Source: Gnetum montanum | Taxonomy: Eukaryota > Streptophyta > Gnetopsida > Gnetales > Gnetaceae | Reading direction: 5' to 3' | Length of the DNA: 30,039 bases | NCBI GenBank assembly: GCA_015680685.1 | Contig: MNCI01018314.1 | Span: 154,535-184,573 of the forward strand | Shown: piece after piece, positions 10,666-21,312 of the stretch | How the letters are laid out: every line of letters starts with the position of its first letter | Position numbering within the stretch: position 1 is the first letter of the stretch | Translations under genes and position numbers: made by a program | The notes under the pieces: generated by a model | Database searches by the model: none | Seen by the model: the letters and a program-made list of their open reading frames with translations, nothing else | Told to the model about the DNA's origin: nothing

Positions 10666-10682
10666 CCATGGCAATGGAACCA
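10666..10682 (-). other. Primer-binding site, tRNA-Asp type (decayed)
   Basis: Directly inside the LTR CA end, the minus strand reads TGGTTCCATTGCCATGG. Plant tRNA-Asp-primed elements have TGGCGCCGTTGCCGGGG, so 12 of 17 positions agree. Most mismatches fall at the CpG sites and look like methylation-driven C-to-T decay. It sets the orientation of the element and of all LTRs in the family. Confidence 0.65.
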
Positions 10683-10683
10683 A

Positions 10684-11664
10684 TGATGAGTGGCAAGGTA
10701 CCCCTACACTCCACCATACAAATATGAGCGTTTCACGCATGATCCGGTCGAACTCCTTGGACGAGCTAGTTGTGATATCTATATAGTTACTCATTGATCG
10801 CAGTTCACTATCTCCCTTTCTGGACTAGTATTTTCTTTGTCACGTATGGTTTAGTCCAGAGTGACGTGTATGATGTGCTCCTAAACTAATGTTTCTCCTA
10901 GAGACAATGGAAAATAATCTTTAATTAAGCTAGGAGGAAAAGGCAAAGAGAGTTAAACTAATAGGAGATAGGGAGAGAGAATTTAAGCTAGCCTAAGTGC
11001 GATGAGCCTCCGTTCCTTAATAATTCATACACATCTCAAACCTCTTGCATGACTACCACTAGGATTACCAAGCGCATGGCCTAAGTACACTACTGGGATA
11101 CCAAGTAGTTACACGTAGATGCTCGTGATTAAGTCGTACTCATTTCGCGTTTAATAACGATAAATAACAATAACAATTAAATAATTAAAGTAAGTGAATA
11201 CTGCAATGATGAAGTAATCTTGATCTTTATTTTCGGTCATGTGCATGTCCAAGTATGTCACACTCAAATAAAGGATGTCGTACAATTACAATCATCACAA
11301 TGTGGGCATGCACTGGGAGAAAGGCTTGAGAAGAACTAAAAATGAAAACTAAAAGACTATTCTAACTTTCCTATCTTAACTCACTCCCTCCATGCATCTA
11401 CATGTGTATTTATGGGCCCATATAGGAGTCATGATATCGTGTACCCGATATCGTTACTTAGGTCATGATATCGCATACCCGACATCGTAGATCTGATATC
11501 GGGGGTCTGATATTGAAGCCCAATGAATCACAAATCATCAGCAATATTTATAGGTGAGGTCTAGATGAGGTGATGTTGGCTATCCGATGTTGCTTATGAG
11601 CCCTGATGTCGAGACTTCAACGTCACGTATTTAACATCAGGGCCTATCAAATCATGTCTCATCA
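10684..11664 (-). repeat. 5' LTR of element 2 (981 bp)
   Basis: On the plus strand it runs from TGATGAGTGGC (10684) to TGTCTCATCA (11664). GATATC occurs at 11433-11438, 11447-11452, 11467-11472 and 11495-11500, with a TATA-like CATAAATAC (minus) near 11404-11416. A second TATAAATA (minus, about 11542-11556) lies further upstream, together with GATGTT/GACATC repeats. The poly(A)-signal region (AATAAAGATCA on the minus strand, near 11220) resembles 3409 in element 1. A PBS follows on its inner side, confirming a 5' LTR. Confidence 0.85.
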
Positions 11665-11685
11665 CTTGGGAAATGAAAAAGTATG

Positions 11686-12110
11686 CTAGCATGAGCACAA
11701 AATACACTGACTAGCGTATCTTTTGCTAGAGCCAACATAAAAGCCATCAAACTTGCTAGGTTTGATAAATACGCTGAAGCTAGAAGACCTACCAACACTT
11801 GTAACTTGCAATAATCTATCAACAATCATGGTAGAGTTTTGCAGTGATGGATCAAACACCAAATGACTCATAAAAACCAAAGATGATACATCAAAGGGAC
11901 TTTTGGCAAATTTGCATTCAAGTTGAACTAGAGATTTTCAAAGTAGTGCAGATTCACCAGTAGTCTAGTACCCACTTCACCACCACAACGTAGATCCCAT
12001 GCCAGAGTGACTAGCAAAGAGCTTTAGGGGCACAACTTGGAATTTCTAGGCAACAATGCTAACTACAGGACACACTTGGCTAGCTTCATCAGGCTTTAAG
12101 CATCCTCCAT
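11686..12110 (-). pseudogene. Unrecognised coding-like remnant beside the element 2 LTR
   Basis: The minus strand has an open stretch ending at 11686 (64 codons, with VFDPSLQNSTMIVDRLLQV and FSVFIKPSKFDGFYVG). Upstream, roughly 12110 to 11880, a similar-looking frame is interrupted by several stops (PDEASQVCPVVSIVA, LFASHSGMGS). Composition is less AT-rich than the following 2.5 kb. I do not recognise the family. It may be a dead host gene or an old transposon fragment. Element 2 is inserted about 20 bp beyond its stop. Confidence 0.25.
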
Positions 12111-14895
12111 CTAGTTCTTTGTGCATTTAAAGCATACCAAATTGTACCAATCTGAACTTTGTTTCTACAATAATTTTTATTATTTTAATAAAGATTTGCA
12201 ATTCATTTGTGTAGTACAAGTTTATTTTATGTTTCTCTAGGATGGAATTTGCATTTTTAATTAAACTTATGTACATCATTTTATGTATTATAAGTCCCTA
12301 GGTGATTGGCAAGACATTCCAAGGTGCTTCAAATCCCTTTCTTGAGACCCATGGGATTTGGAGTCAAACTGTTTCTCTTGAAATCTTTAATTTTCCAGCA
12401 ACAAATTTTTGCAGTGTTACATAGATCACAAATGAGTTCATGTTTTTTGAAAATTAATGCTATATAATAGATGTGATTCCACTTGAAGAATGAAAATGTA
12501 ATTTATGCATTGAAAATAAAATGAATATGAATACCACATCTTTCTTAAATGTTTTTCAACTTAAGTCACTTCAATACTAGATAAAAATTTATCATCGCCA
12601 ACACACCCTTGTCCCAACAAAATAGGATTGACTACAAGATGAAAAATAGATGTTGATAATCTAAATACATTTTCAAAGTTCCTTCTTACTTTGGCCTTAG
12701 ACCATTACAACAAAGACAGTTTCAAATTAATTGAGCTCTACAACTGCTTTACTAAAAAGTACCCTAGTGTCTTAGTAGGTGCAATTGTAAAATCACTTTC
12801 ACTTTCAATTTCAATTTAAAAATTGATAGCTATTTTTCCCTACCAAGTGCATTTTATGAAAACAAAAATTTACATATGTAGGTGCTTCTCTATTAAGAAC
12901 AATGCAAAACAAAGCAAAAGTTAACTAATACTCTATGAATATGCACATCATAGTAAAGTGCATACTAATTGACGGATGTACTTTTTCACATCACTAAGAG
13001 ATATCAAGTATTTTAAGTTAATGCCTACTCATCTGTATATTTAAACAATCAAAACTTTTGATATGAATGTAAAAGGTAATGTTGTTACAATAGTATTATT
13101 TAACAACTATTAGCTTATGCATACAATTTTTTAAGGCAAAGATATATCACGTTGTCTAAGAAACAATAAAAACATTGAACTCTTAGAAGTTGAAGCTATC
13201 TGTTAATTTAAAGCCTATACTAAAATCTTTTCATTTGATAAATACTCCAAAAAAAGTGATGATAGAAACCTATGATAAAAGATGGCTTCATAAGAGAGTT
13301 CTATGATTTAATAAACTAAAAAGTCAATGTGCACTTTATTCTAATCCTAAGCAAGTTAGCAAATTGCCAAATCTGGTAGTAGTTCAAAAACTTTGGGAAC
13401 ATAGAAGCAAAAAACATTTATATTTGAATAGTATCATGAGATGCCTTAATTTAAAGGCAACCTATTTATTTGCTACTACTTCTCACTATTTATGATGCAC
13501 AATTAGCATAACACAAATAGGATCTTATCATCCAAGAGTTGAAACAAGTAGATGGCTCAAAATTCCTCATGCAAAATAAATATGCCAATTGTGCAACACA
13601 AGTAACATTAAAAATGAATCCTCCATTTTCTAACAATATCCTACATTTGAGCACATTACAAATACGTGGCATTTTACAACCAATTCAAATTTGGTTGATT
13701 TGTTCCCAATCTTTTCAAAAACACTAGTTATTTTTTAATGATGTTTTCAAAGTTCACAGCATGTATATTTCTACTGTCAATTTTTGTTTCAAAAATATTC
13801 AACCAAGGTACTTCGTTAAAAAAATGAAAAATCAAATAATATGTTCCCTTTTTTCATTTCGTTTTTCTAACTCATTGGACTGTCCGTTTGAACTGATTTG
13901 CCAAAGAAACAGGAACAATCAAAATTTCTTGATTGTGAATGATGAGCACATCACTAGTCATCTGACACAAGACACAAACATGGTAATTGCACATATATAT
14001 CATATATTAAAATTATATGGATACTTGAGGTGTCTCGTCTCAAGGTTCTTGCACAGGCTATAGATAACTTGGACATTCTTTTTCATCGCAAATTAAAAAA
14101 CATTCTTTCCATCTTTAAGGGTTTGCATGATTCCTTGATGGCTTTAAAGGAGAAGCATTGTAGAACGGATAGATTCAGGTGGGCAAATTCTTATAAGTAA
14201 AAATACCAAAATTCATATGCCAAATAAGGAGTGTGCTGCCCACCCTTATCCTTTAAGGGTCATAATTAATTTCAATAAGTTGCTGACAATGCAATAAAGA
14301 AAGCCATTACATATACACCTTCAGTTAAAACTGATTTTCGTATCAAATGTAACATTAATAATCATTATAATTATCATCGTCTTCTTAGCAATATATCAAT
14401 TCTCAAGTACTTAGTGTTTGCTCATGAATCCGTTAATCATTTTAAAATTGAAATTAGGTTCAATTTTTCCAAACAAGAAAACAATTTCCATTTTGATGCA
14501 TGAAATCTAGTTATATCCCTGACAATGATTTCTGTCTACAAACTCTTTGATATAAACTTGATGACAATATGCCGATATGGCAGTTTCCACAGGCTTGCAG
14601 ATTCTTTGAAATTTAAAATACAAAGAAATAAAATGCAATTGAAACACAGAAATGAGGCAAGTCTCAACAAAACCCAGTATGAAGCAAGGACACAACACCT
14701 CATCAAATCTTTGTCAACATAATAACCCTCATTGTGATACAAAATAGCTGCTCTAGATGACTCTAAAGGTCGATCAAACTCTATGATAAAGATGCAATGC
14801 AACATCTCATGTATTAGTTTAGTAAACAACATCGTATGTTGTTTAGAAGAAAGAGTCATCATACAATTACTTGCGATCTACCTGCTCAAAGCATA
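12111..14895. other. AT-rich intergenic sequence, no gene seen
   Basis: No coding region, LTR, RNA gene or ordered repeat could be supported on either strand. The small open frames at 13490-14063 and 14507-14862 are short, AT-rich and unsupported by any motif. It lies downstream of the B3 gene. Confidence 0.5.
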
Positions 14896-15129
14896 TTAAC
14901 AGGACCAAGAATTTTGTGCAAACCCCAAATTGAGCAAATGCTCGGCAATTTTATCATCCAAAAATTTAAACATTGAGACTTGAACGGCATTATCCAGTTC
15001 CAGATAAGGGTCATGGAACCCACGATCATCATCACTAAAATGCCTATCGATATAATCACATTTATCCCATATATCCATCAATATAATCAGATATTTAAAA
15101 ACCTTTGAAAAATAAATGTAAACGTTCAC
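14896..15129 (-). other. Possible exon downstream of the B3 gene, unrecognised
   Basis: An open frame of 77 codons on the minus strand, about 70 bp beyond the B3 stop. It includes RHFSDDDRGFHDPYLELDNA and FKFLDDKIAEHLLNLGFAQ, which look more protein-like than chance in this AT-rich DNA. It begins near TTTTTCAAAG, which is not a good acceptor. It could be 3' UTR, an alternative terminal exon, or a fragment of another gene. Confidence 0.25.
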
Positions 15130-15198
15130 AAATCTTTTTGCTAAATCTTTTTGATAAATGCTAGTCAGTTAACAGCTTACAGAGGTCACACAATATGC

Positions 15199-17935
15199 TT
15201 AGAGTTCGACTTTTGACACTATAAGCTCAAATACCAACTTTTTTATGTCCAGTGGAATAAAAGTGCAAAAATCTCCTATCTGTAAATTACATTCTCTTGC
15301 AAAATCTCTCCATAAAAGCCCGCACTGCCTCTGATATTTGATACACGGAACACTAAATGGTGGCAACTGTCTCCCAGCAATTATGGGTTTGATTGTTACC
15401 ACATATTTCTTTCCTGGTCTTAGGTTCATCATTTCACCAAGGCTCACCGGCAATGTCTGAAATCCATAAAAACAAAAGTGATAATTCAGCACGTTATGGC
15501 TGTAAAAATCCAAGGGAGTAACAAGATTCTATCTTTCATGCTTTAAGATTTCAATACTCACGGTAAAGTAATTCTGGGAAACAGCTGATTTACCCAGAAT
15601 CTTGCTGAAAATTCCACGACAACTATATGCACGATTTTTTATTTTCTTTCCTGAATGCAAAGGATCAATACACTGATAATTAGATCACAATTTAAAAAAA
15701 TGCAGACCTAATATTAGTAGCTCAATAAAACAACCAAAAAATGATAACAAAGAATTAAACTATGCAGTTCTAAAAATGTTAGAAACACAGATAGACAGAT
15801 GCATTACTTGAGTCTCTGCGAGAGTAGTAGATCATCTTTTCATAATTTCTATCAGTGTCATGCTTGCTCTTCATTGCTGGGATTGAAAACACAAAAATCA
15901 TTGTTATAATATGTATAAAAATGAAACCATCCATAACCGAACATATAAAATGTTTACCAAAACAGGGCTAACTCGATAAAATATCACTTAGTTTCATCAG
16001 CACAATAACAATTCTTTCCAAAACGGATTTTAAAACCAGGTTATACTTTGTCTGTGTTGTGGGTCTGGCAGCTCGAGTGACTTCCTATTGTTGTTATCAT
16101 CAACATAATTTCTTGTCTTGAGTTCTGCTGGAACTGACAATAATGACGATGATAGTATGATACCACAAGAAATCAACTCAAGTCAAAATGTCAAATCACA
16201 CGTAAACGCAGCAAGCAATGATAAGAAGAATGACAGAACAAAAGTCTGAAAGATGGATTACCTTGCCTCTGTGTCTGTTCTGGTCGCAAGAATAACTTTC
16301 CATAATTCCTATCAAAACAACGGTTGGTGTTGATTGCTGGCAATTTCATTACAAAATTATCAGCAGTGAAAGTATGAACGAATATGAACAAGTTAGAAGT
16401 AACTGGTCCGTGATCCGCCTACCTGATCTCTCTTTGGAATCTAGCATCTTAGAGAAATTCACATGTCCCTTACCAGTATCCTGCTTGATCATGATTCTTG
16501 GGGCTGAAAAAACAAATCCAGGTTTTCCATTTATATAATAGTGAAATAAAATGAATCCTAAAGAAAAAAATTACCAAAAAAAATCAGAAGAACAAACATG
16601 GTTCAACAATTTTGGATTACTTTGCCCCTGGTTAGGGTCGGGTTCTGGGTATAAATCTGTAGAAGATGCCTCTTGACAGCAAAAGCAAGCTTTTTCAAAC
16701 AATTTAGAGACTGTAACTTCGTAACCATGTCTGTAGCTAAAACATTTGAATTTCAAATGTGACTCAGTGATGCATGTGAAAATCATTATCATCATGTGAA
16801 CATCTTTATGTTCCGCTGCATCATCCCTGCTATTCTGCGGAGAAAATTCAACCTCCGAGTTAAGCCTCCATAAATGACCAGATGGCCCTTCCAATGTTAT
16901 ACTCCTGCTTCTTGGAAAATACTCAGATTTTTCACGTCTGAGAAAGGACCCAGCCTCCTGCAATCAAATTGTTTTGAGAGAAATATTTTAGTTTTTAACA
17001 TCAACTTATAAATATCCAATACTCAATACCAAATACCCAACACCCAATACTCAGTACCCAATATCCAATACCAAATATTCAATACTCAATTCTAAACACC
17101 AAATACCCAGTACAGAAGAACCAATTTCCGACTATAGACACAGTTCCCAAACCAATAAATAAACTAATTTTCCATGAGACACCCAAAGCAAAAAAACACA
17201 AAAATGGTTCACTATTTATTATCTGTGTAATCCTTATGTAAATTAACTGCAACTGATAGGAATTTGGTATGATTCCAAAGAGTCATGGAAAAGCAAAATG
17301 ACAAAAGCCATGGAAAAGCCAAATGCAAAGTATATACTGTAGAACTAAAAATAGTTGTAAAACATCCATACCCAATCCCAAGTACTATATTCCAAGAGAC
17401 AGCCAAAGCAAGAAAACATAAAAATAGTTCATTATTTATTGTGTCTAATCCTTATGGAAATCAATTGCAACTTATATGAATTTGGTGTGACCAAAAGTCA
17501 TGTAAAAGCCAAATGTCAAAAGTCATAAACTAATAAACTCTGTACAGTATACCTAAAAATAGTTGTAAATCATCCATATGCAATACCAAGAACCTCATTC
17601 GTATTGCTGAAGCATCCATACCAAATACAAGTGTCCAATGCCCACCCAATAACAAGAACCAATTTCCAAATATTAGCAGAGCTACAAAACCCGGAAATAG
17701 ACCAATTTTCCAACAACCAAACAAATGTATTATAAAAATAAATTATTAAACCGCATAAACTGCCACAACAACCATTTCACATTTAAAGATAAACAGAGAC
17801 ACCACTTAAGAAGTCCTCACATTAATCCCAAGTATCCAATGCTGTTGAATGAACGGTTTTCATTACCTCCCAAGAAATGCAACTCCTGATTATTACAAAA
17901 AATGAAACACCAGAGACGTTGCTGCAATTTTCCAT
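15199..17935 (-). CDS. B3-domain (REM-like) DNA-binding protein, 8 predicted exons
   Basis: Predicted exons on the minus strand: 17935-17867, 16957-16621, 16503-16423, 16336-16262, about 16127-16048, 15876-15808, 15650-15562 and 15456-15199. All have GT donors and AG acceptors. Phases agree except exon 5, whose length I count one base short of a multiple of three. The product is about 352 residues. A first, divergent B3 domain covers about residues 10-125 (VSFFVIIRS; SITLEGPSGHLWRL; HGYEVTVSKLFEKA). A linker follows, built from four short exons. The second B3 domain is at about 250-352 (FSKILGKSAVSQNYFT; LPPFSVPCIKYQ; LLWRDFARECNLQIGDFCTF), ending in TAA. Two-B3 proteins of the REM type are nuclear, plant-specific DNA-binding proteins; target and role are unknown here. 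No stop or frameshift interrupts the exons, so it is probably functional. The first B3 lacks the usual W..F...L..GD stretch, replaced by an acidic/His/Met-rich insert. Confidence 0.75.
17016..17113 (+). repeat. Heptamer minisatellite, 14 x 7 bp, in intron 1 of the B3 gene
   Basis: Fourteen successive 7-bp units in exact register with consensus CCAATAC (variants TCAATAC, CAAATAC, CCAACAC, TCAGTAC, CCAATAT). It is not the plant telomere unit CCCTAAA. It lies about 60 bp from the intron 1 acceptor of the B3 gene. Confidence 0.8.
17176..17605 (+). repeat. Tandem duplication of about 220 bp in intron 1
   Basis: Two adjacent diverged copies: 17176-17395, beginning GAGACACCCAAAGCA, and 17396 to about 17605, beginning GAGACAGCCAAAGCA. 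Both contain AATAGTT near the start of the shared TCATTATTTATT-like segment, AATCCTTATG, GTCATG and AAAAATAGTTGTAAA. The pair explains the opposing short open frames here, which are not genes. Confidence 0.75.
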
Positions 17936-18533
17936 TTTTGGCGATTGTTGTTCTGTTAATTTGTTGCAGAAGTTTGTCTGTCAAAGCAGAAATTCAGAAC
18001 AAGCAGTGACGAACAAAAGCCTCAAAGATTCAGCAACAAGTTGAAGCAACAGGAACAGCTCGCTGGTAATATACACCCACGTAAGTCCCCATGAATTACA
18101 TTTTATCATTAATTTTGTAACATAGCGTTGGAAACTATTTGTGTGCGAAAACATGTTTAGCAAATGTGGCCATTAAATGTGTAATCTGATACGACAGTCA
18201 TGTGCACTAAACGTGTGACGGTCGCGGTACGGGAAAGAAGATGCAGTACGTTGGCGTGAAACGCAATAATTATTGTGTTAATGGGGTACAAGGGAAGTAT
18301 TTTCCGATATTTGGGTATTTTTAACAAAATAATGTCTCTAACGGCTAGCTGTCTTTTCACATTGTTAATATGACCTAAATGCCTGCATTGGATAACTAGG
18401 AACAATGCCTACACGCTCGCATGTATGAGCTTTCAATTTTCATTTTTTAAAAGATCAGGTAACTGAACTTAAAAAATATTAGAAATAATATGAAAAGGGT
18501 TGAGTTTTTTAGTATCCGTTTACACAATCTTAC
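17936..18533 (-). other. Upstream region of the B3 gene
   Basis: Contains the 5' side of the B3 gene on the minus strand. I see no convincing TATA box. AG sites at about 17957 and 17985 leave room for a 5'-UTR intron. The short open frames at 17981-18405 have no recognisable content. Confidence 0.3.
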
Positions 18534-18615
18534 AATAAATGCTTTGAAGAATTAAAAGAGAAAAATTAATTGTTAATAAATGCTTTGAAGAATTAAAAGA
18601 GAAAAATTAATTGTT
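18534..18615 (+). repeat. Perfect 41-bp tandem duplication
   Basis: Two identical 41-bp units, 18534-18574 and 18575-18615, each starting AATAAATGCTTTGAAG. Their identity implies a recent slippage or duplication event. No gene is involved. Confidence 0.9.
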
Positions 18616-19200
18616 AATAGGAAGGGTGGTCACTATTCTAACTATATTTACTTTATTTTTATTTTTAATATTGTGATTGAACTTAAAAAATAGCCAACAA
18701 TAAAAATAAAAATAAAAACTAAGCCATGACGATTAGGACAAAGCAAAGCACTAAGTATAAGTTTTCATAGGACATAATATGTTTTTAAAGAAACCTTCAA
18801 AAGTTTTACTTAATATATTTCAATCACAAAAGTAAATGCTTATAAAGTCAAAAGGTTTTTATTATTTTATTTTTTATTTGTCAAAATTCATAATTTAAGT
18901 TCAAGCAAAGGTATTGAAAGCTCTAAGTCATGGATTCAATTTCAGTGGAGAATGCTAATTTATGTTTAATTGAACTAAATATCTTGGGGTGTAGCCATAT
19001 TACAATTATTTCAAGGTTCCAACACCCCCTAAAATTCATAATTTGTCATTTAAGAATAGATTGAATTTAACCATGAGTTAGGCTTGTGTTTCACTAAGAA
19101 AAAATACTAAAAATCTTGATATTAGCCCCCACTCTAGATTGCAATTTATAATGAATTCATGATTATTGATTACGGCTTGCAAGGTCATTGGTATTCAAAA
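18616..19200. other. AT-rich sequence, no gene seen
   Basis: No coding region or recognisable repeat beyond A/T-rich runs. The left edge of element P probably falls in or just after this stretch, but I cannot fix it. Confidence 0.4.
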
Positions 19201-20315
19201 ATTGTATCATGGCTTGTTTGTCTTCTTCACTACAACTTGTAGTTCACTCGTGGTCATGACCATGACTCATGGTCAAATCATGTTAATACAAAATGGCAAA
19301 TGAATATACCACAATCAAGTCATGGTCCATAACAAGTCCAATGACTAAATTGCAAGTCATGATAGCACCCTTGATTGAAACAAATTTCTACAGATAAAAA
19401 TCACATAAAAAATCATACACATTTAAATTACTACCTATCTCACATGTATCTTCATGACATGGTTTGGGAAATATGTCTAGACCTTATCCCCTCTCCTTAA
19501 TAAAGAAAAGTAAAGATATGAAGCCTTAAAATATCTTGATTACAATTCATCAGATTAGAAGCCACATCTAGATGCATTTAAAAAATCATTTTTAGAAACC
19601 AATACAAACATCATCATCAAATTAGTTCTTCCATTTCACAAGGAATGGACTATACTACATGATTCTTATCCTTTTTTATCTTGAGTCAATGAGCTTGGGT
19701 TTCTTACCCTTATCCTTTGTTGTTGGTGTAGGAATACCTCTCATTCCTTTAATGTCTTTTCCTATACTTATGTTGTGTAGTGGTCCTACACGGTTTATTC
19801 CTTAGATTTGACTTTAATTGGAGATTGAAATACTATGTTTTAAGGTTTGGACTAGTAACTACAACCAAAGTACAACTTACAATGGGTCGTAGTTTGGGAT
19901 AGTGAATAGGTTGCAACTCATAGTGACTCATAGTAAGCTAAAAGCTTTTGAATAAAATTTACCTTGGACAAGGAATTACGAGGATAGTGCAACTTACAAG
20001 AGATTGCAGTTTGTTCAAAAGTTTTGCCAAAGGCTATCACTTGTAGTTATTAGCACTAATTAAGGGATTTGTTCTCAAGTTTTGGTTTTGGGTAAATTAC
20101 AGGGCACTACAACTTGTAGTTTCCCACATTGAGAAAAATTTTGACTTGGGGTTTTTTTTAGCTTTAGAACATTGCAAGAAGCTATGACCTACATGAAGTT
20201 GTAGTCTAGTTGAAACTATGAGGGATTGCAACTTGTAGTCACTTGTAGCAACTAAGTCAAAACTTTTTTAAAACTATTTAATTTACAAAATCGATGAAGG
20301 CTTCAATGCAAAAGC

Positions 20316-20323
20316 TATAAAAG
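20316..20323 (+). promoter_or_regulatory. TATA box of element P LTR
   Basis: TATAAAAG, followed by a purine-rich stretch. It is the only good TATA on the plus strand before the PBS. Confidence 0.45.
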
Positions 20324-20464
20324 ATGAAAGTGAAGGAGAATTAAGAGTCTTGTTGACCATTGTGAATTGTCTTTGAGCTAGAGAGAGGAGCTCTAAGGAC
20401 AAGTACAAGTCCACTGAGCAAGGTTGAAGTTCTTTAGCATTGTGATTCTCATCTATTAAGTGAG

Positions 20465-21312
20465 TGATGAGCAACAAGTATACCCTATGCCCAACCGTAC
20501 AAATTGCTAGCATTCACTAAGCAATCTAGTCAAATTCCATAGACTTTAGCTCTCTAAGTACACTAGGTCTAGGTAGTGAATATCAAGGACATGATCATTG
20601 TCTTCTCCGTTTCACTAGTGAAGTGCAAAGGTATGGTTAAGTGTAATTGAGGCATACGATTTTTATCATTTTATGTTTATCATTAAAATTTCCTAAGTGC
20701 TAGAAAATAAAGTAATTAAATGTTTAACTAATCTAATAAATAACCAATATCTTAATTAATCCTAACATAAGCATCCATTCCCATTTACTATACACATCCT
20801 AAATAACATTGTAGTGTTACTGAGCTACCAAGCATTAAGTGCTATCAATATTACCAAACATTAACGTATGCTCGAAATGGTTGTGCTTATGTGTTTTAAT
20901 TAATCACTATTTAATTAATTAATCATGTGCATTAAAGTAAATTTCATAAATAATAAATGCATTAAGGAAACATTAAACTAATTCCAAATGCTGCAAGGTT
21001 TGTGAAGAAAGCTTGTCTTTATTGTTGGTCATACTAAGGTGCTTAGGTACATTAGTGTTCGAATAAAGATCTGTACACCTCTCACTCCTACTGCAAGTAC
21101 TTAAAAAATATTCTAATTATCAAACAAACAAAATGCAAGAGCTTCATTAAGACACTAATGAATTGATACCATAAATGTGGCTAGTAAGTATGTATTTATA
21201 TGCAAAGATAGACACTACATCGATGGGGTCACATCAATGCATTAGACCATATGTCAACACAACTATGTCGATGAGATCACGTCAATGCAACCTAAAGAAA
21301 GATGCTTCATCA
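20465..21312 (-). repeat. Solo LTR of the element 1/2 family, TSD GTGAG
   Basis: Starts TGATGAGCAACAAG and ends GCTTCATCA, 848 bp. It is flanked by GTGAG at 20460-20464 and GTGAG at 21313-21317, a perfect 5-bp target duplication. It shares the family landmarks: TCAAATTCCATAGACT near the start, the ACCAAGCATTAAGTGC-like stretch, GAATAAAGATC, and a TATTTATATG TATA region (minus). In place of GATATC its U3 has ATCGATG-type and ATCAATG-type words. It is more diverged than the other copies, so likely older or a subfamily. Confidence 0.85.

Larger units (their letters stand above)
3964..11664 (-). mobile_element. LTR element 2: pol-less gag + ORF2 retrotransposon, 3'-truncated
   Basis: Read on the minus strand: 5' LTR (11664 to 10684), tRNA-Asp-type PBS (10682 to 10666), leader, gag (10531 to 8666), spacer, GATATC/TATA block (about 7310 to 7222), leader, ORF2 (6717 to 3964). 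It is then cut by the LTR of element 1. Gag and ORF2 are separated by about 1.9 kb in which no protease, RT, RNase H or integrase motif was found, and gag closes with its own stop. Known families of this plan are the plant TR-GAG elements, which keep LTRs and gag only. The added ORF2 is unusual. The element is old: gag and ORF2 carry several stops and frameshifts. Alternatively, pol was lost by deletion in this single copy. Confidence 0.7.

Noticed and set aside
14178-14246. Inverted pair GGTGGGCA ... TGCCCACC
   Set aside because: Eight-base arms with a loop of about 50 bases and no flanking duplication; not enough for a MITE or structured RNA.
12111-14895. Several small open frames on both strands
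   Set aside because: Short, AT-rich, overlapping on opposite strands, with no motif, splice context or conserved partner.
17016-17113. Interstitial telomere repeat
   Set aside because: Unit is CCAATAC, not CCCTAAA/TTTAGGG, and no canonical telomere unit is present.
17212-17724. Opposing open frames in B3 intron 1
   Set aside because: They arise from the 220-bp tandem duplication and have no protein-like content.
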